Positions 45,572 through 53,298 of a stretch of 64,000 nt of DNA are shown piece by piece. The stretch is taken from NCBI GenBank assembly GCA_937967455.1, contig CALCJK010000007.1, positions 104,883 to 168,882 of the forward strand, in the 5' to 3' direction. Within the stretch, counting starts at the first letter, position 1; each line of letters begins with the position of its first letter. The notes under the pieces were generated by a model. It was given only the letters and a program-made list of their open reading frames with translations. It searched no databases and had not been told where the DNA came from. Both the position numbers and the translations under genes were made by a program. The stretch comes from an uncultured bacterium (GTDB taxonomy: Bacteria; Bacteroidota; Ignavibacteria; UBA10030; BY39).

Positions 45572-46894
45572 TTAGAATCCCATTCTTCTTCCACCAGTTG
45601 GTCCTTGAGGTGCAAATGGATTCCTTGATGCCTGAGCTGATGATGATGTTCCACTCATTTCCATTCCGATTATAACCTCATCTCCTTCTTTTATTCTACC
45701 TCCAAGCACTTCAACATATCTATTATCTGTAATTCCTGTTCTTACCATCATTGGTATTATTTTCCCTTTTTCGTCCATTAACCAGATCCTCTGGAATTGC
45801 TTTGCCTGTGGATTATTTTGATTACGCATGAAAAATTCTCTCATACGACTGAAATCTGGCCGACCTTCACCACTAAATCTCTCTCTGTTAAATCTTTGCT
45901 TTGTTGTATCGTTACTGCTATTTAATGAATCGGGATTTTTAAATCTTTCGAACATCTCTTTTTCAGCTTTTTCAGCTATTTCAGCAGGAGGTTGAAAACG
46001 GAGTGCAAGAGCTGGAACACGCATAACATTTTCACGCTTGTCAACTAGTATCGAGACCGTTGCTGTCATACCAGGCATTAATTTTAAATCTGGATTAGGA
46101 ACTTCAATTATTACAGTGTAAGTGACAACATTCTGCACTATCTGTGGAGAGAGTCGTATCTGTGTTACAGTTCCTTCAAATTCAACTCCAGGATGAGCAT
46201 CCACAGAAAATGTTACTTTTTGACCTATTTTAACATTTCCAATATCAGCTTCATCTACGTTTGCTTCTACTTGCATCTTTTTCAGATCATTTGCAATAAC
46301 GAAAAGTTTAGGTGCTTGTAAACTTGCAGCAACAGTCTGACCAACATCTACGTCTCGAGATATCACAACTCCATCAATTGGTGAGCGAATTATAGAATAG
46401 CGCAAGTTTACTTTTGCTCTGTCGAGTGAAGCCTGTGCTTGTTTTAATTGAGCAAGTGATGTTTCGTAACTTGTTTGGGCAGCATCCATTTCAGCTTGAG
46501 AAACGAGATTTTTTTTAAACAATTCTTCTGTTCGCCTTAAATTCCTGAGTGCTTCATTTGATTGAGCAATGGCTCTTTCATAATTAGCCTCTGCCTCTTT
46601 AACAGATGCAGCCAGAAATGTAGAATCAATTTGCGCAATTACCTGACCTTCACGAACCTGGCTGTTATAATCCACATATATTTTTGAAATTATTCCACTT
46701 ACCTGTGAACCAACCTGTACAGTCTTTACTGGATTTACTGTTCCAGTTGCACGAACTAAAACTGTGATATCACCTTTTGTGACTTTTTCTGTTCTATACT
46801 TAATCTCTTCAGCTGAGCCTCTAAAAAAGATTAAATAAGAAGCAACAATTAATATAATAAGGGTTAAAGTTATATAGATAATTTTTTTCTTCAT
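45572..46894 (-). CDS. MacA-like periplasmic adaptor (membrane fusion protein)
   Basis: 440 residues with one N-terminal membrane anchor (residues about 5-25). Layout: barrel-sandwich hybrid VQVGSQVSGIISKIYVDYNSQV, a coiled-coil hairpin (about 85-160) with the QAEMDAAQTSYETSLAQLKQA heptads, RSPIDGVVISR, a beta-barrel domain, and a MacA-type extension. A low-complexity insertion (about 315-365, rich in N, R, F) and a glycine/proline-rich tail (last 25 residues) are unusual. Starts 22 bases after the M29 peptidase gene. Pairs with the MacB-like permease; could export a peptide, lipid or macrolide-type compound. Confidence 0.92.
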   Translation of the reverse strand: MKKKIIYITLTLIILIVASYLIFFRGSAEEIKYRTEKVTKGDITVLVRATGTVNPVKTVQVGSQVSGIISKIYVDYNSQVREGQVIAQIDSTFLAASVKEAEANYERAIAQSNEALRNLRRTEELFKKNLVSQAEMDAAQTSYETSLAQLKQAQASLDRAKVNLRYSIIRSPIDGVVISRDVDVGQTVAASLQAPKLFVIANDLKKMQVEANVDEADIGNVKIGQKVTFSVDAHPGVEFEGTVTQIRLSPQIVQNVVTYTVIIEVPNPDLKLMPGMTATVSILVDKRENVMRVPALALRFQPPAEIAEKAEKEMFERFKNPDSLNSSNDTTKQRFNRERFSGEGRPDFSRMREFFMRNQNNPQAKQFQRIWLMDEKGKIIPMMVRTGITDNRYVEVLGGRIKEGDEVIIGMEMSGTSSSAQASRNPFAPQGPTGGRRMGF

Positions 46895-46916
46895 CTTACG
46901 ATTTTATCCTTTTCAG

Positions 46917-47891
46917 TTAAATAAGTCCTTCTACGAATTTTCCATCTTTCATTATAAGTTTATCATCAAACCACACAGTCGGAAATTTAATTAAACCATC
47001 GAGATGGCTTGAGACTTTAACCGAACCACCCATTGATTTATTATCGCCAAAAGCTATATGAATTGTACCCATAACTTTCTCATCTTCAAGAATCAATCCA
47101 GTAAGTATTGCTTTATCATTTGTGCCGATACCAAACTCTGCAACATTCCGAGCATCTTTACCGTGGGGTTCAAAAAGATTTTTCAATTTTTCTGCTTCTT
47201 CACCACCTGTTATTTCTTCAGCGTATCCATCTTTAACAGTTATCTTAATTGGATTCTTCACAAGACCAACACCTGCCATAGATCCATCTACAACAACAAC
47301 ACCATTTGATAAATTCTCTAATGGAGCAAGATATGCTTCACCTGTGGGTAGGTTTCCCCAACTTCCTTTTTCTTTAAAGATACCAGAGCTGGCATGTGCC
47401 TTTCTGCCTTCGATGGGTAATGTGATATCTGTACCAGATGGTGCAGTTACTTTAATCACTTTTGTTTTCTCCAACAAATCGCATAGTTTGTAAGTACGTT
47501 CAGCAATTTTATTATAATCAGCATTCATACATCGAATCATAATTTCTTCGGTAACGCCTGGTAAAGTAGCAATACGACTTCCAGCTTCAGAAGCATTTCT
47601 TCGAGCATCTGTATGTGTAAGTGATTTTGAGGTTGGACACATAACCACATCAAACAGCTTCATTAACTCTGCAATTTGTTTTGGGGGCTCTTCACCATTC
47701 GTTTTCCTGGGCTGAATTTCCACTAAAACACTTTCCTTTGCCCTTAAATTTTTTGAAGCTTCAAACAAATTATATCCAATAATTCGCATTGGTTCATCAG
47801 ATATAATTAATACAGACTCATGAGGTTTTAATCCCATACAATCTCGTAATGCGATTTCGGAAGCTTTATATAATTCATTATTCGTTTTCAT
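46917..47891 (-). CDS. Aminopeptidase of the M29 (thermophilic) family
   Basis: 324 residues. Metal-dependent exopeptidase, cytoplasmic (no signal peptide). Family pattern: two glutamates in NLPTGEAYLAPLE and NVAEFGIGTN, histidines in TIHIAFGDN and HLDGLIK, matching the M29 (AmpS/PepS) metal site. Preceded by a transporter gene with a 36-base gap. Length and motifs agree with the family; shorter than the 400-residue AmpS, closer to the leucyl aminopeptidase subgroup. Together with the transporter it probably processes imported dipeptides (inference). Confidence 0.9.
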   Translation of the reverse strand: MKTNNELYKASEIALRDCMGLKPHESVLIISDEPMRIIGYNLFEASKNLRAKESVLVEIQPRKTNGEEPPKQIAELMKLFDVVMCPTSKSLTHTDARRNASEAGSRIATLPGVTEEIMIRCMNADYNKIAERTYKLCDLLEKTKVIKVTAPSGTDITLPIEGRKAHASSGIFKEKGSWGNLPTGEAYLAPLENLSNGVVVVDGSMAGVGLVKNPIKITVKDGYAEEITGGEEAEKLKNLFEPHGKDARNVAEFGIGTNDKAILTGLILEDEKVMGTIHIAFGDNKSMGGSVKVSSHLDGLIKFPTVWFDDKLIMKDGKFVEGLI

Positions 47892-47927
47892 AATTGTATT
47901 CCTTCGACGATTGAATATTATCTTAGT

Positions 47928-49301
47928 TTAATGTAAAGTTTTAGTTTTCTCCCGGGGTAATTCTAATCCATGACCTTCTTTACTAGTCTCGGTTTTTCTC
48001 AATAAAAATGCAAATACTAAGCCAAAGAATCCAAGAGTTGAAAAGATCCACATACCAAGATTATAACCTTCTGGATTTGATGCACTTGCATTCGAAAAAT
48101 CATTTGCCCAACCGATCAATATATTAAACAAGAACAAACCAATATTCTGTATCATTGTCATTAATCCATATGCAGTACCTAATTTTGTTTCTTCGACAAC
48201 TAAGGCAACAGAGGGCCACATAACTGCAGGTATCAATGAAAATGCAATTCCCATCATCGACATAGGTATCATAAGATAAAATGGAATTTGAGAATGAATG
48301 TCAAAAAATTCGATATTTAAGTTGAGATATCCATGTAAACCAAGTGGCGATGCGATATCAATTTTATAAGCCATCATTAAATAAACAGGTATGATTAAGA
48401 AAGAACCAAACATCATTAATAAAGATCTTTTACCAATTTTATCTGCCAGCAATCCAAATAACGGAGTGAATATCATCGCTGCAAGTGTAAGCATGCTCGA
48501 AAGATTGCCTCCAACTTCTCTTGTAGTGCCATGTGCTTCCTGAAAAAACTTTATGGCGAATGTTTGGAACGGAAACATTGCTGAGTAAAAAGTTATGCAT
48601 AAAAATGTAATGTACCAGAAGGATTTATTGAAAGAAAAAATTTCTTTAATAACAACTTTATCTTGCTGGCCTTCCTTTGGCAAAGAAAATTTGCGAGAAG
48701 CTGTAACATCGAGAAAATAATAAATTATTATAAAGATAATAGCGGAAATTCCAGCAATTATTGTAACAAACAAAGGATATTGCCAATATTCATATAACTG
48801 TCTGCCCCAACTTGGTGAATTAAGTGCCATAAATGAACCAAGGCGTGCTACTGTGAGATTTAATCCAAATGCAAAAGAGAGTTCTTTTCCTTTGAACCAT
48901 CTTGCTATTATAGTAGTAATTGCAACAATCATTGATTCTGCACCCAATCCGAAAAGCAATCTTCCAGCAGCCATTGTATATATTGAACCACTAATAGCCG
49001 TCAGTATTGAACCAAGCATTACCAGGAATGTGAATATTAAGACGGCTTTCCTTGTACCAATCCGATCAATTATAACACCTCCGATCAGAACCATTATAAT
49101 ATTTGGAAAACTATAGATTGCATTTAACAATCCAATATTAGCATCCGAAAACCCAAGTTGTTTTTTAAGCAAGTCCGCAAGTGGGCTGATACTATCATAT
49201 ATGTAGTAATTTCCAAACATTGCCAGACTTATAAAAAGCAGTACAGTCCAGCGATATAATGCTGTAGGTTGAGGTTTTTCAATCTTATTTAAATTTATCA
49301 T
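47928..49301 (-). CDS. MFSD1-like major facilitator transporter, probable dipeptide carrier
   Basis: 457 residues with 12 predicted membrane segments. Its loop region GRLLFGLGAESMIVA ... RWFKGKELSFAFGLNLTVARLGSF closely follows the pattern in the animal lysosomal carrier MFSD1 (GGESLAVAQ ... WFKGKELN ... GLQLSMARIGS, from memory), which was recently shown to move dipeptides. The downstream gene encodes an aminopeptidase. That supports dipeptide uptake; alternatives are other organic solutes carried by MFS proteins of this subgroup. Starts 5 bases after the end of a small SAP/Rho_N-like gene. Confidence 0.85.
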   Translation of the reverse strand: MINLNKIEKPQPTALYRWTVLLFISLAMFGNYYIYDSISPLADLLKKQLGFSDANIGLLNAIYSFPNIIMVLIGGVIIDRIGTRKAVLIFTFLVMLGSILTAISGSIYTMAAGRLLFGLGAESMIVAITTIIARWFKGKELSFAFGLNLTVARLGSFMALNSPSWGRQLYEYWQYPLFVTIIAGISAIIFIIIYYFLDVTASRKFSLPKEGQQDKVVIKEIFSFNKSFWYITFLCITFYSAMFPFQTFAIKFFQEAHGTTREVGGNLSSMLTLAAMIFTPLFGLLADKIGKRSLLMMFGSFLIIPVYLMMAYKIDIASPLGLHGYLNLNIEFFDIHSQIPFYLMIPMSMMGIAFSLIPAVMWPSVALVVEETKLGTAYGLMTMIQNIGLFLFNILIGWANDFSNASASNPEGYNLGMWIFSTLGFFGLVFAFLLRKTETSKEGHGLELPREKTKTLH

Positions 49302-49306
49302 AAAAA

Positions 49307-49630
49307 TTATACAATAGCTCTTCGTAATATCTTTTTAAGTTGGTGTATTCGCTTTCTTACTTCACGTAATTTTTCTTTATCTTTTGCTGCTATTGCTTGA
49401 TCACGCTCAACCTTTAACTGTCGAATCTCTGCTTTAATTTTTCCTTTATTGCTCAATTGGGCTCTATGATGAACAGAAATATCAACACCCAAAACTTTGC
49501 ATAAAATGGGGAGCAACTTATCTTTATGCATTGTGCTATGGCCTCTTAATTCGTCATGCTCGATGGTATCGGCAATTTTACGAAGCTCATTTACGGTCAT
49601 TTTGCTCAATTCATCATAAGTATAAGGCAT
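49307..49630 (-). CDS. Small basic protein with Rho N-terminal/SAP-like domain and coiled coil
   Basis: 107 residues. Residues 5-50 (DELSKMTVNELRKIADTI ... KDKLLPILCKVLGVD) match the helix-extended-loop-helix pattern of Rho N-terminal or SAP nucleic-acid binding domains. Residues 60-105 are charged and coiled-coil-like (K, R, E, Q; many basic). Such proteins may bind DNA or RNA, but no role is known. First gene of an apparent operon with the MFSD1-like transporter; a candidate promoter lies upstream. Confidence 0.75.
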   Translation of the reverse strand: MPYTYDELSKMTVNELRKIADTIEHDELRGHSTMHKDKLLPILCKVLGVDISVHHRAQLSNKGKIKAEIRQLKVERDQAIAAKDKEKLREVRKRIHQLKKILRRAIV

Positions 49631-49681
49631 AATTCAAACTCCATTATTAAATAATTGTTGAACATAATTTAAATTTTATTA

Positions 49682-49710
49682 AAAATATAAATTTTTAATA
49701 GCATTTGCAA
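49682..49710 (-). promoter_or_regulatory. Candidate promoter of the 49307-49630 gene
   Basis: TTG (49708-49710), 18 bases, TATATTTT (49682-49689) on the minus strand. Spacing is 2 bases shorter than the other sites. Confidence 0.35.
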
Positions 49711-49728
49711 AAATAATAAAGTATAAAT

Positions 49729-49756
49729 AAAAATGCCGACTATATAAAAGTCGGCT
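49729..49756 (-). terminator. Rho-independent terminator after ahcY
   Basis: GCCGACT (49735-49741) pairs with AGTCGGC (49749-49755), 7-base loop; on the minus strand it is followed by ATTTTTATTT. Ends the nucleotidyltransferase-metK-ahcY unit, 35 bases past the stop. Confidence 0.85.
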
Positions 49757-49790
49757 TGGAAAAATTCTATATTTCTTAGAGAATTATTCT

Positions 49791-51071
49791 TTATGTTCCA
49801 GAAGTGTAATCATTAATATATTTTTCCTGTTCAGCTGTCAATTTATCAATTTTTATTCCCATAGTCTTCAATTTCAACTCTGCAATTTCTTGATCCTGCT
49901 CAACTGGGATATCGTGGACTTTATTTTCGAGACGAATTCCTTTCTTATGCAATTCTATAAGTCGTAATTGCGACATAAATTGGTTTGCAAACGACATATC
50001 CATTACTTCAGATGGATGACCTTCTGCAGCAGCCAGATTTACTAAACGACCTTTTGCAAGTACAAATATTCTTTTGTTATTCTTCAGGATATATTCTTCA
50101 TTATTTGGTCTAATCTCTCTTTTTGTTTTTGTCAACTTTGCTAAATCATTCAAATTAACCTCACAATCGTAATGCCCTGTGTTACAAACAATTGCACCGT
50201 CCTTCATTAATTTAAAATGTCGTTCCACAATTACATCTTTTACACCGGTAGCTGTAATAAATACATCACCAATTTTTGCAGCCTCTTCCATTTTCATGAC
50301 TTTCATACCATCCAGATTAGCTTTTAATGCAGCTGTTGGTTTTACCTCAGTTATAATTACATTTGCCCCCATACCTTTTGCTCTCATTGCAACACCTTTT
50401 CCACAATGACCGTAGCCTGCTATTACAACATTTTTACCTGCAAGCATTATGCTGGTTGCACGTAGGATACCATCAATTGTAGATTGACCGGTTCCATAAA
50501 CATTATCGAAATCCCATTTAGTTTCAGCATCGTTTACTGCTATAACTGGATATTTTAGAGCACCATCATTTGCCATTGCGCGCAATCTATGAACACCGGT
50601 AGTGGTTTCCTCTGTGCCACCAATAACATATTTCTCTGCATACTCTGGATGTTTGTTGTGAATTGTAAAAATTAAATCAGCTCCATCATCAAGAGTTAAA
50701 TTTGGGTGAATTTTTAAAGTTTCTTCGATACACCAGTAAAATTCCTTTACTGACATACCATGCCATGCAAAAATTGAGATACCCGATTTAGCAAGAGCTG
50801 CAGCTACCATATCATTTGTAGATAATGGGTTACAACCACTCCAACTCACTTGCGCACCAGCTTCAACAAATGTTTTAATTAAAACTGCAGTTTCTTTTGT
50901 GACATGTAAACATCCTGCAATTCTATAACCTTTAAATGGTTTTGTTTTCTTGTATTTTTCCCTTAAAGCCATTAAAACAGGCATTCGCGATTCTGCCCAC
51001 TCAATTAGTTTTTCACCTTCTCTGGCTAACTTTAAATCTTTTACTTTATACTTACCTGCTATGTGATTCAT
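49791..51071 (-). CDS. ahcY: S-adenosylhomocysteinase
   Basis: 426 residues. Hydrolyses S-adenosylhomocysteine to adenosine and homocysteine with bound NAD, regenerating the methyl cycle. Motifs: SGCNPLSTND, the NAD loop VIAGYGHCGKG, HYDCE and AAAEGHPSEVMD. Third gene of a unit beginning with a nucleotidyltransferase and metK (15-base gap to metK), followed by a terminator. metK and ahcY are functionally paired: one makes and the other clears the products of SAM-dependent methylation. Confidence 0.97.
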   Translation of the reverse strand: MNHIAGKYKVKDLKLAREGEKLIEWAESRMPVLMALREKYKKTKPFKGYRIAGCLHVTKETAVLIKTFVEAGAQVSWSGCNPLSTNDMVAAALAKSGISIFAWHGMSVKEFYWCIEETLKIHPNLTLDDGADLIFTIHNKHPEYAEKYVIGGTEETTTGVHRLRAMANDGALKYPVIAVNDAETKWDFDNVYGTGQSTIDGILRATSIMLAGKNVVIAGYGHCGKGVAMRAKGMGANVIITEVKPTAALKANLDGMKVMKMEEAAKIGDVFITATGVKDVIVERHFKLMKDGAIVCNTGHYDCEVNLNDLAKLTKTKREIRPNNEEYILKNNKRIFVLAKGRLVNLAAAEGHPSEVMDMSFANQFMSQLRLIELHKKGIRLENKVHDIPVEQDQEIAELKLKTMGIKIDKLTAEQEKYINDYTSGT

Positions 51072-51086
51072 GTTTCCTTTCTTTAT

Positions 51087-52244
51087 TTATCTTAACAAAT
51101 TTTTCTTAAATAATTTAACAAGATCCAGTTTTTCCCAAGTAAAATCTTCATCATCTCTACCGAAATGACCATATGTTGCAGTTTTTCTATATATTGGCCT
51201 TCTTAATTTTAATCTATCAATAATTCCGGAGGGAGTTAGATCTATTTCTCTTTTGATGAAATCAGCAATCAAAGCATCTGGAACTTTACCTGTACCGAAT
51301 GTATTAATATAAACCGAAATAGGTTGACTAACGCCGATTGCATAAGCAATTTGAATTAAACACTCTTCAGCAATCTCAGCAGCTACAATATTTTTTGCAA
51401 TATGCCGAGCTGCATAAGCTCCGCTTCGATCAACCTTAGTAGGGTCCTTACCCGAGAAAGCTCCTCCACCATGTGGTGCCTTACCACCATATGTATCTAC
51501 AATTATCTTTCGTCCGGTAAGACCACTATCACCATGAGGACCGCCAATCTCAAACTTTCCGGTTGGATTTATATAATATGTAATTTTATCATCAATGTAT
51601 TCATGAGGAATTACTTTTTTAATAACATGTTCGATAACATCTTCCCTAATCTTCTTCTGGGTAACATTTGGATCGTGCTGCACAGCAACAACAATCGTAT
51701 GAACCCGTTTTGGTATTTTGCCAGAATATTCTATTGTAACCTGAGACTTACCATCTGGTCTCAAATATGGCATCAGCGAATTTTCTTTCTTTCTGATTTC
51801 TGCAAGTCGTCTCACAATTGAATTTGCAAAAAGAATAGGCATAGGCATAAATTGAGGTGTCTCTGAAGTTGCATAACCGAACATCATTCCTTGATCACCA
51901 GCTCCACCTTTGGTAACACCCTGATCAATATCAGGCGATTGATCATGGATTAAATCTTCTATCTGGCAGTTATCGGCGTTAAAATAATATTCATCCTTTG
52001 TATATCCAATCTCACGAATAATTTTCCTTACTATAGCTTCTCTTTCCTCTGGTTTTATTTTTTTCTTTGTTTTAACTTCACCGCCAATAATCACTTTATT
52101 TGTAGTTACAAATGTTTCGCAAGCTACATGAGAATTCCTATCTCCTGATAAATATGCATCGAGTATACTATCAGAGATTTGATCAGCTATTTTATCTGGA
52201 TGTCCTTCTGCAACAGATTCAGAAGTAAATAAATATGAAATCAT
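51087..52244 (-). CDS. metK: S-adenosylmethionine synthetase
   Basis: 385 residues. Makes SAM from methionine and ATP. Signatures: [12 protein letters not shown] (residues 14-25), [13 protein letters not shown] (GAGDQG is the P-loop-like motif) and [19 protein letters not shown]. Seventeen bases after the nucleotidyltransferase gene and 15 before ahcY, so all three are probably transcribed together. Secure. Confidence 0.98.
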   Translation of the reverse strand: MISYLFTSESVAEGHPDKIADQISDSILDAYLSGDRNSHVACETFVTTNKVIIGGEVKTKKKIKPEEREAIVRKIIREIGYTKDEYYFNADNCQIEDLIHDQSPDIDQGVTKGGAGDQGMMFGYATSETPQFMPMPILFANSIVRRLAEIRKKENSLMPYLRPDGKSQVTIEYSGKIPKRVHTIVVAVQHDPNVTQKKIREDVIEHVIKKVIPHEYIDDKITYYINPTGKFEIGGPHGDSGLTGRKIIVDTYGGKAPHGGGAFSGKDPTKVDRSGAYAARHIAKNIVAAEIAEECLIQIAYAIGVSQPISVYINTFGTGKVPDALIADFIKREIDLTPSGIIDRLKLRRPIYRKTATYGHFGRDDEDFTWEKLDLVKLFKKNLLR

Positions 52245-52261
52245 TCTTTAACCTTCATTTG

Positions 52262-53236
52262 TTAGTAAAAATCAATTTCTGAAGAGTCACCTATATTAAT
52301 TTTTCTAAATGCTCCCCTTACTATTGCATTATTCCCTATGATTGAATTATCCAATAGAGATTTTTCTATTTCCGCTCCCTGATTTATAATAGAATTTCTA
52401 ATAATAGAATCCATAATCACAGCATCATCAGCGATTGTGGTGTATGGTCCAATTACTGAATTTATTATTTTTGCTTTGGGTGAAATATAAACTGGTGGAA
52501 CTACAACCATTCCATTACCTTTTACACTATTAGATTTTTTTTCTAGCAAGTGTTTATTTGTTGAAAGTAAAGTTTCTGGTTTACCACAATCGTACCAACC
52601 TTCCACATTAAAAACTCTTATCCTCTCACCCATATCCACCATCATTTGAATTGCATCTGTTAGTTGATACTCTCCTCGAGTCTTGATATCTTTGTCAATT
52701 AATTCTGTTATACACTTCACAAGTAAATCTGTATTCTTTATCCAGTATAAACCCACGAGCGCAAGGTTACTTGTTGGTTTATCAGGCTTTTCAATTAGTT
52801 TTGATATAAATTCGCCTTTTAATTCAGCAACACCAAACCTTCTTGGATCTTCAACATATTTAACCCCCAGAGCTGAATAATCTGCATTTATCACAGGTTT
52901 TAAATCCACATCAAAAATTGTATCGCCCAGTATAATTAAAACAGGTTCATCTCCAATTGTATCTTTTGCAACAAAGATTGAATGTGCCAAACCAAGTCTT
53001 TCTTCCTGTTCAACAAAATCGCATTTTATTTTATAATTTGCTTTTACATATTCAACTATCTTATCTCCCATATAACCAATTATTATAGTTGCTCTTTCGA
53101 ACCCATCTTCAACAATTTTATCCATTATATGTCCTATAATAGGTTTTCCAGCAACATTTATTAAAACCTTTGGGAGTGAATATGTATGTGGTCTGAGCCG
53201 GCTACCTTCGCCGGCAACAGGAATTATCGCTTGCAT
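52262..53236 (-). CDS. Sugar-phosphate nucleotidyltransferase with C-terminal left-handed beta-helix
   Basis: 325 residues from the ATG at 53234-53236. A GTG at 53251 is in frame but lies almost at the predicted transcription start, so the ATG is preferred; it also begins exactly at the family N-terminus. Nucleotidyltransferase motif AGEGSRLRPHT and K in SLPKVL. Residues about 250-325 show hexapeptide-like repeats (VYISPKAKIINSVI, IMDSIIRNSII) forming a left-handed beta-helix. This is like glucose-1-phosphate thymidylyltransferase/mannose-1-phosphate guanylyltransferase enzymes, giving NDP-sugars for polysaccharides. Exact sugar not determined. The promoter at 53262-53293 leads the unit. Confidence 0.9.
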   Translation of the reverse strand: MQAIIPVAGEGSRLRPHTYSLPKVLINVAGKPIIGHIMDKIVEDGFERATIIIGYMGDKIVEYVKANYKIKCDFVEQEERLGLAHSIFVAKDTIGDEPVLIILGDTIFDVDLKPVINADYSALGVKYVEDPRRFGVAELKGEFISKLIEKPDKPTSNLALVGLYWIKNTDLLVKCITELIDKDIKTRGEYQLTDAIQMMVDMGERIRVFNVEGWYDCGKPETLLSTNKHLLEKKSNSVKGNGMVVVPPVYISPKAKIINSVIGPYTTIADDAVIMDSIIRNSIINQGAEIEKSLLDNSIIGNNAIVRGAFRKINIGDSSEIDFY

Positions 53237-53261
53237 TTTATATTTTCTCACTTAAACGTCT

Positions 53262-53293
53262 TAAATATATGTATTTTTGTAGAGTATTTCAAA
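53262..53293 (-). promoter_or_regulatory. Promoter of the nucleotidyltransferase-metK-ahcY operon
   Basis: TTTG (53290-53293), 20 bases, TATATTTA (53262-53269) on the minus strand; one mismatch to TAnnTTTG. It lies between the upstream gene's stop (53299) and the start codon at 53236. Confidence 0.65.
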
Positions 53294-53298
53294 TTTTT

